DNA from: Fluctibacter halophilus
GTDB lineage: Bacteria; Pseudomonadota; Gammaproteobacteria; Enterobacterales; Alteromonadaceae
NCBI RefSeq assembly: GCF_020687825.1
Contig: NZ_JAJEWP010000002.1
Location: 248,001-312,000, forward strand
DNA: 64,000 bases
Reading direction: 5' to 3'
Positions 52,694 to 61,642 of the stretch are shown one piece after another. Positions within the stretch are counted from its first letter, which is position 1; each line of letters starts with the position of its first letter. The position numbers and the translations under genes were made by a program. Under the pieces are notes generated by a model. The model was not told the origin of the DNA. It worked only from the letters and a program-made list of their open reading frames with translations, and did no database searches.

Positions 52694-53407
52694 ATGAGTA
52701 ACCATGCCCTTTTAAACAACATCGATCATCAGGCGCTGAAAATTGACACCCGTCATGGCAAACAGTTGCCCGAGGCATACGGTGATGCCGTCATGTCCTG
52801 CATGGTGTATCCCGCCGAGTTCCGTAACGTGCAGGCCCACTATCCAATTTTCTTTCAGGCCCGGGAAGATGGCCAAATGGCCAGCGTGTGCCTGTTCGGC
52901 TTCGAGCACGGTGAAAACCTGTTCCTGACCGATGATGGCTGGGAGGCCAGCTACAAACCATTGATGATCCAGCGTCAACCCTTTTTGATTGGCCCACAAC
53001 AGGGTGAGAGCGAGCAGCTCGCCATCTATGTTGATATGGACAGTCCGCGGGTCAACGACACCCAGGGGGAGGCGGTGTTTTTACCCCACGGCGGTAACAG
53101 CGATTTCATCAATCATATCGCGTCTGTACTGCAGGCCATCCATCAGGGCGAGCACCACAATAAGGCCTTCTGTGCCGCGCTCGAGGAAAAGGGACTGCTG
53201 GAAAGTTTCTTTTTGGATATCAGCGATGCTACGGGCGCGACACACCGTCTGAGTGGCTTTCTGACCATCAATGAAGAAAAGTTGGCAGAACTGGACGATG
53301 AGACGGTGTTGGCGTTTCACAAACAGGGCTACTGGCAGGCGATCCATATGATCATGGCGTCGCACAGTGCCCTGAACGATTTGATTAAGCGCAAACAGCA
53401 GCGTTAG
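52694..53407 (+). CDS. SapC family protein
   Basis: The product is 237 aa. The family features are seen: SCMVYPAEFRNVQAHYPIFF near residue 35, ENLFLTDDGWEASYKPLMIQRQPFLIG, and VYVDMDSPRV-like YVDMDS with GEAVF. The name comes from an S-layer-like protein, but members are mostly cytoplasmic (no signal peptide is seen here) and appear beside TonB receptors and tryptophan halogenase-like genes. GGAG lies eight bases before ATG. The halogenase gene follows after ten bases, so the two are one operon. The molecular role is not known. Confidence 0.85.
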   Translation: MSNHALLNNIDHQALKIDTRHGKQLPEAYGDAVMSCMVYPAEFRNVQAHYPIFFQAREDGQMASVCLFGFEHGENLFLTDDGWEASYKPLMIQRQPFLIGPQQGESEQLAIYVDMDSPRVNDTQGEAVFLPHGGNSDFINHIASVLQAIHQGEHHNKAFCAALEEKGLLESFFLDISDATGATHRLSGFLTINEEKLAELDDETVLAFHKQGYWQAIHMIMASHSALNDLIKRKQQR

Positions 53408-53417
53408 GAGGTTCAGT

Positions 53418-54914
53418 ATGCAACCCATCAAACGTGTCGTGATTGCCGGTGGTGGCACCGCCGGTTGGATGGCGGCTGCCGCCATGGCCAAGCTGTTGGG
53501 CAAGAACCTCGACATCACCCTGATCGAATCCGATGACATTGGCACTGTGGGTGTCGGTGAAGCCACCATTCCGACCCTGGTGTTTTTCCATAAATTGCTG
53601 GGGATCAGTGAACGTGATTTTATGGCCGCCACCCACGGCACCTACAAGCTGGGTATTCAGTTTGAGAACTGGCGCGATGTGGGTGAAGACTATCTGCATG
53701 CCTTTGGTGTTACCGGCAAAGACTGTTGGGCGGCCGGTTTCCAGCACTTCTGGCTGAAAGGTCGTGAAATGGGGATCAGCAAGCCCTTTGGCGACTACTG
53801 CCTTGAGCATCAGGCGGCGGTGAGCAGTCGCTTTGCTCATCTACCCAATAATGGCCTGAACTACGCATTTCACATGGATGCTGGCCTATACGCCGGCTTC
53901 CTGCGCAAGATTGCCGAACAGCACGGTTGCCAGCGCGTAGAAGGCAAGATTGCCCAGGTCAACACCCGCAGCAGCGATGGGTTCATCGATCACTTGGTGC
54001 TGGACAACGGCCAGCGCATTGACGGTGATTTGTTTATTGACTGCACCGGCTTCCGGGGCCTGTTGATTGAGCAAGCGCTGCACACCGGCTACGAAGACTG
54101 GTCCCACTGGTTGCTCAATGACAGTGCATTGGCGCTGCAGACCACCGCGGTGGAGCCGCCTCGTGCCTACACCCGCAGTATTGCCCATGATGCCGGCTGG
54201 CAATGGCGCATTCCATTGCAACATCGGGTTGGTAACGGTCTGGTTTACAGTCATCACTATTTGGACGATGATGCCGCCCGCCAGCGACTGCTGGATAACG
54301 TGGAAGGGGAGCACCTGACAGAGCCCCGTCTGATCCGGTTCAAAACCGGTCGCCGGCGCAAGCAATGGAACAAGAATTGTGTGGCCCTGGGCCTCGCCAG
54401 TGGCTTTTTGGAGCCGCTGGAATCGACCAGCATCCATTTGATCCAACAGGGTATCGTGCGACTGCTGCGGATGTTTCCGACCCAGGGCATTTGCCCGGCA
54501 GACGTGCTGGAATATAACCGTCAGACCGATTTTGACGTCGAGCATATTCGTGACTTCATCATTCTGCACTACGTGGTCACCAACCGACACGACAGCCCTT
54601 ATTGGCAACACTGTCGTAATCTGGATATGCCCGAATCACTGGCCCATCGGATCGAACTGTTTCGTGAAACCGGTCGGGTGTTCCGTGAAGGCAGCGAACT
54701 GTTCGACGATTCGTGGCAACAGGTCATGATTGGGCAGGGGCTGATACCGGAGCGCTATCACCCGATTGTGGACACCATGAGCGAGCAGGAGTTGCGCCAG
54801 TTCCTCGGCCATATCGAAACCAATGTTGCCAACACGGTGGCCGGGTTACCGGCCCATCAACAATACCTGCAACAGTTTGTCGGTAAACTGGCTGAACTGC
54901 AAAAGAGCGCCTGA
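53418..54914 (+). CDS. Flavin-dependent tryptophan halogenase-like protein
   Basis: The product is 498 aa. The FAD-binding GGGTAGWMAAAA begins at residue 11. The halogenase signature Trp-x-Trp-x-Ile-Pro is at 261-266 (WQWRIP), and the catalytic Lys is in TYKLGIQF (Lys77). AGG lies 11 bases before ATG. Members in carbohydrate loci of Alteromonadales form a clade apart from antibiotic halogenases and their substrate is not known. The neighbours (SapC, TonB receptor, GH3, GH16, GH1) suggest a link to glycan uptake, not to antibiotic synthesis. A terminator follows 36 bases after the stop. Confidence 0.9.
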   Translation: MQPIKRVVIAGGGTAGWMAAAAMAKLLGKNLDITLIESDDIGTVGVGEATIPTLVFFHKLLGISERDFMAATHGTYKLGIQFENWRDVGEDYLHAFGVTGKDCWAAGFQHFWLKGREMGISKPFGDYCLEHQAAVSSRFAHLPNNGLNYAFHMDAGLYAGFLRKIAEQHGCQRVEGKIAQVNTRSSDGFIDHLVLDNGQRIDGDLFIDCTGFRGLLIEQALHTGYEDWSHWLLNDSALALQTTAVEPPRAYTRSIAHDAGWQWRIPLQHRVGNGLVYSHHYLDDDAARQRLLDNVEGEHLTEPRLIRFKTGRRRKQWNKNCVALGLASGFLEPLESTSIHLIQQGIVRLLRMFPTQGICPADVLEYNRQTDFDVEHIRDFIILHYVVTNRHDSPYWQHCRNLDMPESLAHRIELFRETGRVFREGSELFDDSWQQVMIGQGLIPERYHPIVDTMSEQELRQFLGHIETNVANTVAGLPAHQQYLQQFVGKLAELQKSA

Positions 54915-54950
54915 GCCGCCGCCTCAGCGCATGCATGTTTGATCAATAAA

Positions 54951-54974
54951 AGCCCCGAATCATCGGGGCTTTTT
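54951..54974 (+). terminator. Terminator after the halogenase gene
   Basis: AGCCCCGA and TCGGGGCT pair around ATCA, followed by TTTTG. It closes the sapC-halogenase unit. Confidence 0.9.
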
Positions 54975-55092
54975 GCGATATGCCCGGGAGCGACGGAAGA
55001 TCGCACACAAATTATCCCAAAGTTGAATAGTGAATTTTCTGGCGCTGAATACACTAGCGCCTGATTAAAAAATCATCAGCTTTGGAGCGGTT

Positions 55093-56649
55093 ATGAGCAG
55101 TACGTCTTCCGGTAAAGAAGTCCTTTTTGGCGCCGATCAGATTTTGTTGTCCACCACAGACCTGGACAGTCACATTACGTACGCGAATGCGCACTTCTGC
55201 GACATTGCAGGCTTTAGTCTGGAGGAAATGACAGGCAAACCCCACAACCTCGTACGCCACCCTGATATGCCCAAAGCGGCATTCGCTGACATGTGGAAAA
55301 CCCTGCGTTCGGGGATGTCCTGGATGGGGCCGGTGAAAAACCGCTGTAAAAACGGTGACTATTACTGGGTGAATGCTTTTGTAACCCCGGTCAAAGACGC
55401 CAGTGGTAAGATCGTCGAGTACCAGTCGGTTCGTACCTTGCCCGACAGAGACGTGGTTGAGCGCGCAGAGCACGCATACCGTGATATCCGCGCCGACAAG
55501 TCCACCCCTGCTACCCGCAAGTCCAGCGACCAGAGCGCACTGATCCTGCTGATGATGGTGATATCGTTCCTGCTTTGTCTGGTCGGCAGCGTGCTGAGTC
55601 CATCTGTGTGGTGGATGCTATCAATGGCTGTCGTACAGGGCGTGACAATCGCACTGTTGTGGCGTTGGCGGGGTGCATTTCACAAGGTACTCGACAAGGC
55701 GCGCAGCGTTTACCACAACCCGATGATGAGTTACTTGTATTCCGGACAGCGCGATGTCTTGGGCGAGATCACCCTGGCCCTGAGCATGAACCAAGCCCGT
55801 ATTCGTGCCGTGGTAGGCCGGGTCAACGATGTCAGTGACAGCGTCAGCGACAATGCTCAGCAAAGCGCAACCCACTGTGAAGAGGTTGCCGAGTTGCTGA
55901 CCCAACAGGCCGGTGAAGCCGAGCAGGCCGCAAACTCCATGAGCCAGTTCTCCGCGACCATTGGTGCATTGTCGGATGTGGTTGTTGATGCCACAACGGC
56001 GGCAGAAGCCGCGGAGCAACAAACCCTGAATGGCAGCCAGGCAGTGCAGTCGACCATCGAAAGCATCCGCCAGTTGGATGAGCAGTTGCAGCAGGCGACC
56101 AAAGAAGTCAATTTGCTGGCTGAAGGCAATGACAAGATCCAGCACATCCTCAGCGAAATCAATGCGATTGCTGACCAAACCAACCTGCTGGCGTTGAACG
56201 CAGCGATTGAAGCGGCCCGTGCCGGTGAACAAGGGCGTGGTTTCTCGGTGGTGGCGGATGAAGTCCGTTCTCTGGCGGGACGCACCCAGCAGTCTACCGA
56301 GCAGGTTTCAAAGTTGCTGAGTGAACTGACTCAGACCGCCAGTACTGCGGTAGCAGCCATGCAGCGGGGCACTCAGTTGTCGCAGGACAGTGTCAGCATG
56401 GCCAGTGCCAGCGGCGACAGCCTGCAACACATCAGCCAGCAGGTTTCCAGTCTGGCTGATATGAACCGTAGCGTTGCGTCAGCGGTGGAGCAACAGACCA
56501 CCATGGCAGGTCATGTCGCCGCCAACGTGGAGCAAATCAGTACCCTGGCCGACAAGAGTCGTACGCTGGGTCAGCTTTCTCACGACAGCAACAAAGATCT
56601 GCTGGGGCGGATTGCGTCGCAGAAGGTACTGCTGCGTCAGTTTGCCTGA
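55093..56649 (+). CDS. PAS-domain methyl-accepting chemotaxis protein (Aer-like)
   Basis: The product is 518 aa. Residues about 10-125 are a PAS domain with [26 protein letters not shown] and [15 protein letters not shown], the pattern of Aer-type redox/oxygen sensors that bind FAD. Two membrane segments lie at about 152-172 and 175-195 with almost no periplasmic loop. The signalling domain has the family core [25 protein letters not shown] near residue 370. It should steer swimming in response to energy status. The gene is preceded by a small inverted repeat, GGCGCT/AGCGCC. It lies inside the beta-glucan region but may be independent. Confidence 0.93.
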   Translation: MSSTSSGKEVLFGADQILLSTTDLDSHITYANAHFCDIAGFSLEEMTGKPHNLVRHPDMPKAAFADMWKTLRSGMSWMGPVKNRCKNGDYYWVNAFVTPVKDASGKIVEYQSVRTLPDRDVVERAEHAYRDIRADKSTPATRKSSDQSALILLMMVISFLLCLVGSVLSPSVWWMLSMAVVQGVTIALLWRWRGAFHKVLDKARSVYHNPMMSYLYSGQRDVLGEITLALSMNQARIRAVVGRVNDVSDSVSDNAQQSATHCEEVAELLTQQAGEAEQAANSMSQFSATIGALSDVVVDATTAAEAAEQQTLNGSQAVQSTIESIRQLDEQLQQATKEVNLLAEGNDKIQHILSEINAIADQTNLLALNAAIEAARAGEQGRGFSVVADEVRSLAGRTQQSTEQVSKLLSELTQTASTAVAAMQRGTQLSQDSVSMASASGDSLQHISQQVSSLADMNRSVASAVEQQTTMAGHVAANVEQISTLADKSRTLGQLSHDSNKDLLGRIASQKVLLRQFA

Positions 56650-56794
56650 GGGCACTGTTGCGCGGTACCGTGAGGTGCTGAAGAGGGGCGTTTCATACAA
56701 AGAATGCCCGGCGTAAAAAAATGGCCGATTGGACAATGCCGCAACGATGTTGCTACAGTAATCTGAAGGATTTTACCTGACAGGGAGAAACTGT

Positions 56795-57637
56795 ATGGCA
56801 CACCGCCGTTTTATTTCGTTGTTCGCAGGGCTCGTTATCGTGTTGGCCAGTAAGACTGGCTGGGCAGGTAACTTGAGTTTTACCGTGACCGCCTGCCAAA
56901 CCAGCGAGTGTAAGGCGCAGTTTGATCGCTATTACATTCTGGCCCGCAAGCACACTGAAGCCAACGCGGTTCTGGGTGACATGTACCTGCACGGTTATGG
57001 CACCGAGAAAGACATCGAGCTGGCATTGAAGGCCTATCGCACTGCGGCCAAGTATCGGGATCCGGTTGGCTCACTGAAAGCAGGACTGCTATTGCTGACC
57101 AATGAAACACTCTATGATCCCGTGTGGGGGTTGCGTTACTTGAAGCGCGCTGCACTGGAGGATAATCCGGATGCGATTTATTTTATGGCCGAGGTGCTGA
57201 CCACTGAAGACTATGGTGTTCAGGATCTGGCCCAAGCCGATGAATGGCTGGTAAAAGCCATCGACATCGACCACCCCTCGATTGATGCACTCCTGGCTGC
57301 GATTCAATCCAGCAAGATGCTCAATGAAACCTATTTCCCAGAAGCCGCAACATTGGCGCAGCAAAGAATGAAAAGCCCTGCTAATACAGAGGTGGCCGCA
57401 GTGTCATCGTACGCTGATGCTGCAGTAGTTGATGATGATGTTGAACGCATCGTTGTGGACGGTATGTCGCTGACGGACATGCTCGATGTCGGTATTGAGG
57501 TAATGGGTGAACAGCCAGGCAGCATAGTTTCTGCGTCTACGGGCAGCCGGATTAAAAGCAGAACCTGCGAAGATGTCTATAAATGTGGTGCCATGCCGAA
57601 AGACATGTTTAAGCGCATTGTTGACCAGCAACGGTAA
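56795..57637 (+). CDS. Secreted Sel1-like repeat protein
   Basis: The product is 280 aa. A signal peptide ends near GWAG (about residue 25). At least two Sel1-type repeats are readable: ANAVLGDMYLHGYGTEKDIELALKAYRTAA and the related blocks that follow with AIYFMAEVLTTEDYGVQDLAQADEW. Cys near residues 34 and 39 and a C-terminal CEDVYKCG may form disulfides. Such repeats hold together periplasmic complexes. ATG 56795 follows CAGGGAG. It is convergent with the GH16 gene and shares no clear promoter with it. Function not known. Confidence 0.78.
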   Translation: MAHRRFISLFAGLVIVLASKTGWAGNLSFTVTACQTSECKAQFDRYYILARKHTEANAVLGDMYLHGYGTEKDIELALKAYRTAAKYRDPVGSLKAGLLLLTNETLYDPVWGLRYLKRAALEDNPDAIYFMAEVLTTEDYGVQDLAQADEWLVKAIDIDHPSIDALLAAIQSSKMLNETYFPEAATLAQQRMKSPANTEVAAVSSYADAAVVDDDVERIVVDGMSLTDMLDVGIEVMGEQPGSIVSASTGSRIKSRTCEDVYKCGAMPKDMFKRIVDQQR

Positions 57638-57650
57638 TTAAACGTTCAAC

Positions 57651-57684
57651 TGCCAAAGGGCGGTGAAAGCAACCGCCCTCGGCA
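57651..57684. terminator. Hairpin between convergent Sel1 and GH16 genes
   Basis: AGGGCGGT and ACCGCCCT pair around GAAAGCA, with further TGCC/GGCA pairing at the base. No T tract is present on either side. Confidence 0.4.
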
Positions 57685-57692
57685 AACCAGCA

Positions 57693-58700
57693 TCAATTTG
57701 CCGGCCCCTCGGTTACACGTTTCGCGTGTGGACTGCGCTGGGCGCAGGCTGCACCGCCGTCGCTTGGATCAGAGCACCGGTAGACCCGCACATAATCAAT
57801 GCTGAACGTCGCAGGTAAGGCTGTCGGGTCAACCCCATTCAGGTTGGTGGCCTCAGGCCAGTCGCCGCCAAAGGCGAGGTTGAGGATCAGGTGGAAAGGG
57901 CGGTCAAACGGGGCGTCCTGGCCCGGCTTGTAGGCCGTTGTTGGTTCGCTGTACCAGGTGGCCTGGGTTTGTGTGGCATAGTGAACATCGTCCACATACC
58001 AGCGAATTTCGCCTTGCTGCCACTCAATTGCATAGACATGAAAGTTATCTGCCGGGCTGGCATTGTCGGGCAGTCGGTATCCGGTGCCGGTGTAAACATT
58101 GTCCGGTGCCTTGCCGCCATAGTGCAATGTGCCATGGACCCGAACCTCAGGTTTCCCCTGGCCATCATCTTTTGCATCACTGGGTGTCCCCAGGTTGACC
58201 GCTTCCATGATGTCGATTTCGCCGGATGCAGCCCAAGGGCCGTAAATGCTGTCACTGGGTAGCATCCAAATCGCCGGCCACACGCCCTGACCCTGAGGCA
58301 GTTTGGCCCGGATCTCAAACCGTCCGTATTGCCAGTCTCCCAGGTGTTTGGTGCGCAGGCGTGCAGAGGTATAGGATTGGGTGCGGACATTGTCGAGGCG
58401 ATAGTCTGGGCTGTCTCGGTGCACAACCGGTCCGGTGTAGGTTTCCTTGCGCGCTTCGATATGCAATACGCCGTTTTCCACTGTGGCGTTGTTGGGGGTG
58501 TAGCATTGCCGCTCGTTATTGCCGCCGCCCCAGCAGTTCACTTCATAGGACCAGCGGGCTGCGTCAACGTGGGGACCATCAAACTCATCCTGCCAGATAA
58601 GCTGCCACTGCGGGGCGCTGGCCAGGGCAGGTGATAGTAGCAGCGTCAATGGTGAAACGCTGGTCAACAGAGCGCCTATTCTCAAGGTTCGTGTGAACAT
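57693..58700 (-). CDS. GH16 endo-beta-1,3-glucanase (laminarinase type)
   Basis: The product is 335 aa. ATG 58700 gives a standard signal peptide (MFTRTLRIGALL... ending ALASA) and has GGA ten bases before it; ATG 58715 is an alternative. The GH16 centre GEIDIMEAVN has Glu161, Asp163 and Glu166. WQDEFDG, NNERQCYT and GVWPAIWMLP are laminarinase features, as is the C-terminal IDYVRVYR. It should cut internal beta-1,3 bonds of laminarin outside the cytoplasm to yield oligomers for the TonB receptor. The perfect LacI palindrome is 35 bases upstream. Confidence 0.93.
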   Translation of the reverse strand: MFTRTLRIGALLTSVSPLTLLLSPALASAPQWQLIWQDEFDGPHVDAARWSYEVNCWGGGNNERQCYTPNNATVENGVLHIEARKETYTGPVVHRDSPDYRLDNVRTQSYTSARLRTKHLGDWQYGRFEIRAKLPQGQGVWPAIWMLPSDSIYGPWAASGEIDIMEAVNLGTPSDAKDDGQGKPEVRVHGTLHYGGKAPDNVYTGTGYRLPDNASPADNFHVYAIEWQQGEIRWYVDDVHYATQTQATWYSEPTTAYKPGQDAPFDRPFHLILNLAFGGDWPEATNLNGVDPTALPATFSIDYVRVYRCSDPSDGGAACAQRSPHAKRVTEGPAN

Positions 58701-58734
58701 GTGGTCGATATCCATCAGTGAAAAATGCAACCAT

Positions 58735-58748
58735 TGTAAGCGCTTACA
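58735..58748. promoter_or_regulatory. LacI-family operator of the GH16 gene
   Basis: TGTAAGCGCTTACA, the perfect palindrome, 35 bases before the GH16 start. Confidence 0.75.
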
Positions 58749-58823
58749 GTTTTGCGAGGCAAGATGTGTTTACCTTGTGTTAATTGCCTATTGACCTTTG
58801 GTTAACATCCCTCTACTCTCTCA

Positions 58824-58837
58824 TGTAAGCGCTTTCA
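58824..58837. promoter_or_regulatory. LacI-family operator of the GH1 operon
   Basis: TGTAAGCGCTTTCA, one change from the perfect palindrome, 75 bases before the GH1 start. It probably also serves the transporter and regulator genes behind it. Confidence 0.65.
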
Positions 58838-58911
58838 TTTGCGTATTTGTAACGTTCACCAAAACCCCGGTCCGACCGTCGTACTCGGGTTAGCAACAGG
58901 CACAAAACATC

Positions 58912-60255
58912 ATGACCCAATTTTCCCTGGCACACACGTCGCCATTGCTCGCTCCCGGGTTCACCATGGGGGTTGCTACGTCGTCTTTTCAGATTGAGGG
59001 GGCAACCGGCAAAGCAGAACCTTGTATTTGGGACAGGTTTTGTGCCCAGCCAGGTGCTATTCGAGATGCCAGCGATGGTTTGGTTGCCTGTCAGCATGTG
59101 GAGCTTTGGCAGCAGGATATCGATTTGATCGCTGGCTTGGGCGTTGATGCTTACCGCTTTTCGGTGGCCTGGGGACGGGTCATGCACCGTGATGGTAGCC
59201 TTAATCCTGAGGGCATCGCCTTCTATATCAACATTCTGGATGCGCTGGCGGCGCGAGGCATCAAAGCCTATGTCACCTTGTATCACTGGGACTTGCCGGC
59301 ATACCTTGAAGATCAAGGCGGTTGGTTGAGTCGGGAAACCGCCTATCGGTTCCGTGACTATGTGCGGGCCGTCACCGAAGCTTTTGGTGATCGGGTGTAT
59401 TCTTATGCCACCCTGAATGAACCCTTTTGCAGCGCTTATCTTGGCTACGAAGTCGGCATTCACGCCCCGGGTAAAGCCAGCATCAAAGGCGGCCGGCAGG
59501 CAGCGCATCATTTATTGCTGGCTCACGGGCTGGCGATGCAGGTGCTTAAGCAATCCGCACCGAATGCCGAGCATGGTATTGTTTTAAACTTTTCCCCCAC
59601 GTATCCGGCCACCGATTGTGATGATGACCGGCAGGCGGCCATGCTGGCCGACGAGAAATTTAATCACTGGTATATCCAACCATTGCTGGAGGGGAAGTAC
59701 CCCGCCTACCTGCAACGGCTATCGAGTTGTGATCGCCCTGATATAGAAGAAGGTGATATGGCGATCATTGCCCAACCGCTGGATTTCATCGGTATCAATT
59801 ACTACACCCGTATGCGTTGTACGCTGGATTCGGCGGGCGAACCGATGGAAGTAGGGCCGCCCACCGGCGCAGAAACCACCGCCATGGGTTGGGAAGTGTA
59901 TTCACAGGGCCTGACCGACCTGTTAACCCGGTTGCACAGTCGGTTCAGCTTGCCACCGTTGTTGATCACCGAAAATGGCGCCGCAACAGACGATGAGCTG
60001 GTTGACGGAGCGGTCGTTGATGAACAGCGGTGTCGCTATCTGCAACACCATTTTGAGGCGGTGGAGAAGGCAATTCTTGCCGGCGTCGACATTCGCGGTT
60101 ACTTTGTGTGGAGTCTGATGGACAATTTCGAGTGGGCCGAAGGCTACGCAAAACGCTTCGGCATTGTGTACGTTGACTTTGATACCCAACAACGGGTACT
60201 CAAAAGCAGCGCACAAGCCCTGACTCATTTGTTGACGCAACGCAACAGGTCTTAA
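58912..60255 (+). CDS. GH1 beta-glucosidase
   Basis: The product is 447 aa, the family length. The acid/base Glu170 is in TLNEPFCS and the nucleophile Glu354 in LITENGAA; the N-terminal GVATSSFQIEGA and the C-terminal DNFEWAEGYAKRFGIVYVDF are the usual signatures. No signal peptide is present, so it works on beta-glucosides such as cellobiose or laminaribiose in the cytoplasm. A GPH-type transporter and a LacI-type regulator follow, at four and 57 bases, so the three are likely one operon under the LacI-type site at 58824. Confidence 0.95.
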   Translation: MTQFSLAHTSPLLAPGFTMGVATSSFQIEGATGKAEPCIWDRFCAQPGAIRDASDGLVACQHVELWQQDIDLIAGLGVDAYRFSVAWGRVMHRDGSLNPEGIAFYINILDALAARGIKAYVTLYHWDLPAYLEDQGGWLSRETAYRFRDYVRAVTEAFGDRVYSYATLNEPFCSAYLGYEVGIHAPGKASIKGGRQAAHHLLLAHGLAMQVLKQSAPNAEHGIVLNFSPTYPATDCDDDRQAAMLADEKFNHWYIQPLLEGKYPAYLQRLSSCDRPDIEEGDMAIIAQPLDFIGINYYTRMRCTLDSAGEPMEVGPPTGAETTAMGWEVYSQGLTDLLTRLHSRFSLPPLLITENGAATDDELVDGAVVDEQRCRYLQHHFEAVEKAILAGVDIRGYFVWSLMDNFEWAEGYAKRFGIVYVDFDTQQRVLKSSAQALTHLLTQRNRS

Positions 60256-60259
60256 CGCC

Positions 60260-61585
60260 ATGGTTTCAGTACGTGAAAAGGTCGCCTACGGACTGGGTGA
60301 CACCGCCAGCAATATCATTTTCCAGACGGTCATGCTGTTCCTGACCTACTTCTATACCGACATTTTCGGACTGTCGCCCGCCGTGGTTGGCACCATGTTT
60401 TTGGTGGTGCGAATTTTCGATGCGGTCACTGACCCGCTGATGGGAGCATTGGCAGATCGCACCCGTACCCGTCACGGTGCTTATCGGCCCTACCTGCTGT
60501 GGCTGGCGGTGCCCTTCGGCATTTGTAGTGTTCTGGCGTTTACCACGCCAGACCTGTCACCGGACGGTAAAGTGCTGTATGCCTATGCGACATATGCCTT
60601 GTTAATGCTGGCGTACACCGCAATCAATATTCCCTATTCTGCGTTGGGCGGGGTGTTGAGTCCCGACCCGGATGAAAGGGTGGCCATACAGGGCTACCGG
60701 TTTGTGTTTGGTATGAGTGGTGGGTTGATTGTCAGTATGCTGACCCTGTCACTGGTGGATTATTTTGGTAACGGGGATGCGGCATACGGGTATCAGATGA
60801 CCATGGTGGTCATGAGCATCATGGGGGTAGCCATGTTTCTGGCCTGTTTTGCCGGCACTAAAGAGCGGGTCAAGCCCAGTACAGCCACCCAGTCCTCTTT
60901 TGTCGAGCAGGCCAAAGCCATGTGGCAGAACGACCAGTGGCGGGTATTGTGTGTGGTGGCCATCCTGCTGTTGACCGGCATGGTGCTGAAAACCTCACTG
61001 GCCATCTTCTACATCAAATACTATCTGCAGCGCCCCGATCTGGTCACCACCATCATTACCATCGGCATGCTGGGCAATATTCTCGGTTGTGCGCTGGCAC
61101 ATCCCCTCAGTCAGCGCATGTGTAAAGTCAGGGCCTACCAGATGCTACAGGTGTTTGCCGCTGTCCTGACCGCGGCCAGCTACTGGGTTGCTGGTGATCA
61201 GCTTTACCTGGCGGTTGGATTGTATTTCTTGTGGTGCTTCAGTATACAAATGGCCACGCCGCTACTGTGGGCCAAAATTGCTGACACCGTTGACTACGGA
61301 CATTACAAAACCGGTGTGCGGCTGACCGGTGTGACTTATTCCTCGGTAGTGTTTTTCATCAAGTTCGGCCTGGCATTGGGCGGCGCCCTGGGAGGCTGGT
61401 TATTGGGTGTGTACGGTTATGTGGCCGAGCAAGCGCAAAGTCAGGAAACCTTGCAGGGATTGTTGCTGTCTTTTAGTGTCTACCCGGCGTTGGCGTCAAT
61501 CGGCGTTGCCCTGTGCATGTGCTTTTATCGCCTGAAAAGGGACAAGGTATTGGCGATGCAGGAAAAATTGGCAATTAGCGGGTGA
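60260..61585 (+). CDS. GPH-family sugar:cation symporter (MFS)
   Basis: The product is 441 aa with 12 membrane segments. GPH features: EKVAYGLGDTASNIIFQ at the start, FDAVTDPLMGALADRTRTRHGAYRPYLL, IPYSALGGVLSPDPDER and ATPLLWAKIADTVDYGHYKTG. It should take up beta-glucosides (disaccharides or oligomers) with Na+ or H+ for the GH1 enzyme encoded four bases before it. The LacI-type regulator gene follows. Confidence 0.93.
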   Translation: MVSVREKVAYGLGDTASNIIFQTVMLFLTYFYTDIFGLSPAVVGTMFLVVRIFDAVTDPLMGALADRTRTRHGAYRPYLLWLAVPFGICSVLAFTTPDLSPDGKVLYAYATYALLMLAYTAINIPYSALGGVLSPDPDERVAIQGYRFVFGMSGGLIVSMLTLSLVDYFGNGDAAYGYQMTMVVMSIMGVAMFLACFAGTKERVKPSTATQSSFVEQAKAMWQNDQWRVLCVVAILLLTGMVLKTSLAIFYIKYYLQRPDLVTTIITIGMLGNILGCALAHPLSQRMCKVRAYQMLQVFAAVLTAASYWVAGDQLYLAVGLYFLWCFSIQMATPLLWAKIADTVDYGHYKTGVRLTGVTYSSVVFFIKFGLALGGALGGWLLGVYGYVAEQAQSQETLQGLLLSFSVYPALASIGVALCMCFYRLKRDKVLAMQEKLAISG

Positions 61586-61642
61586 CGAATGGCGCTGAAA
61601 AAGGTACAAAAGGCAACTTCATAACAGAAGTGAAAAAGGTCA

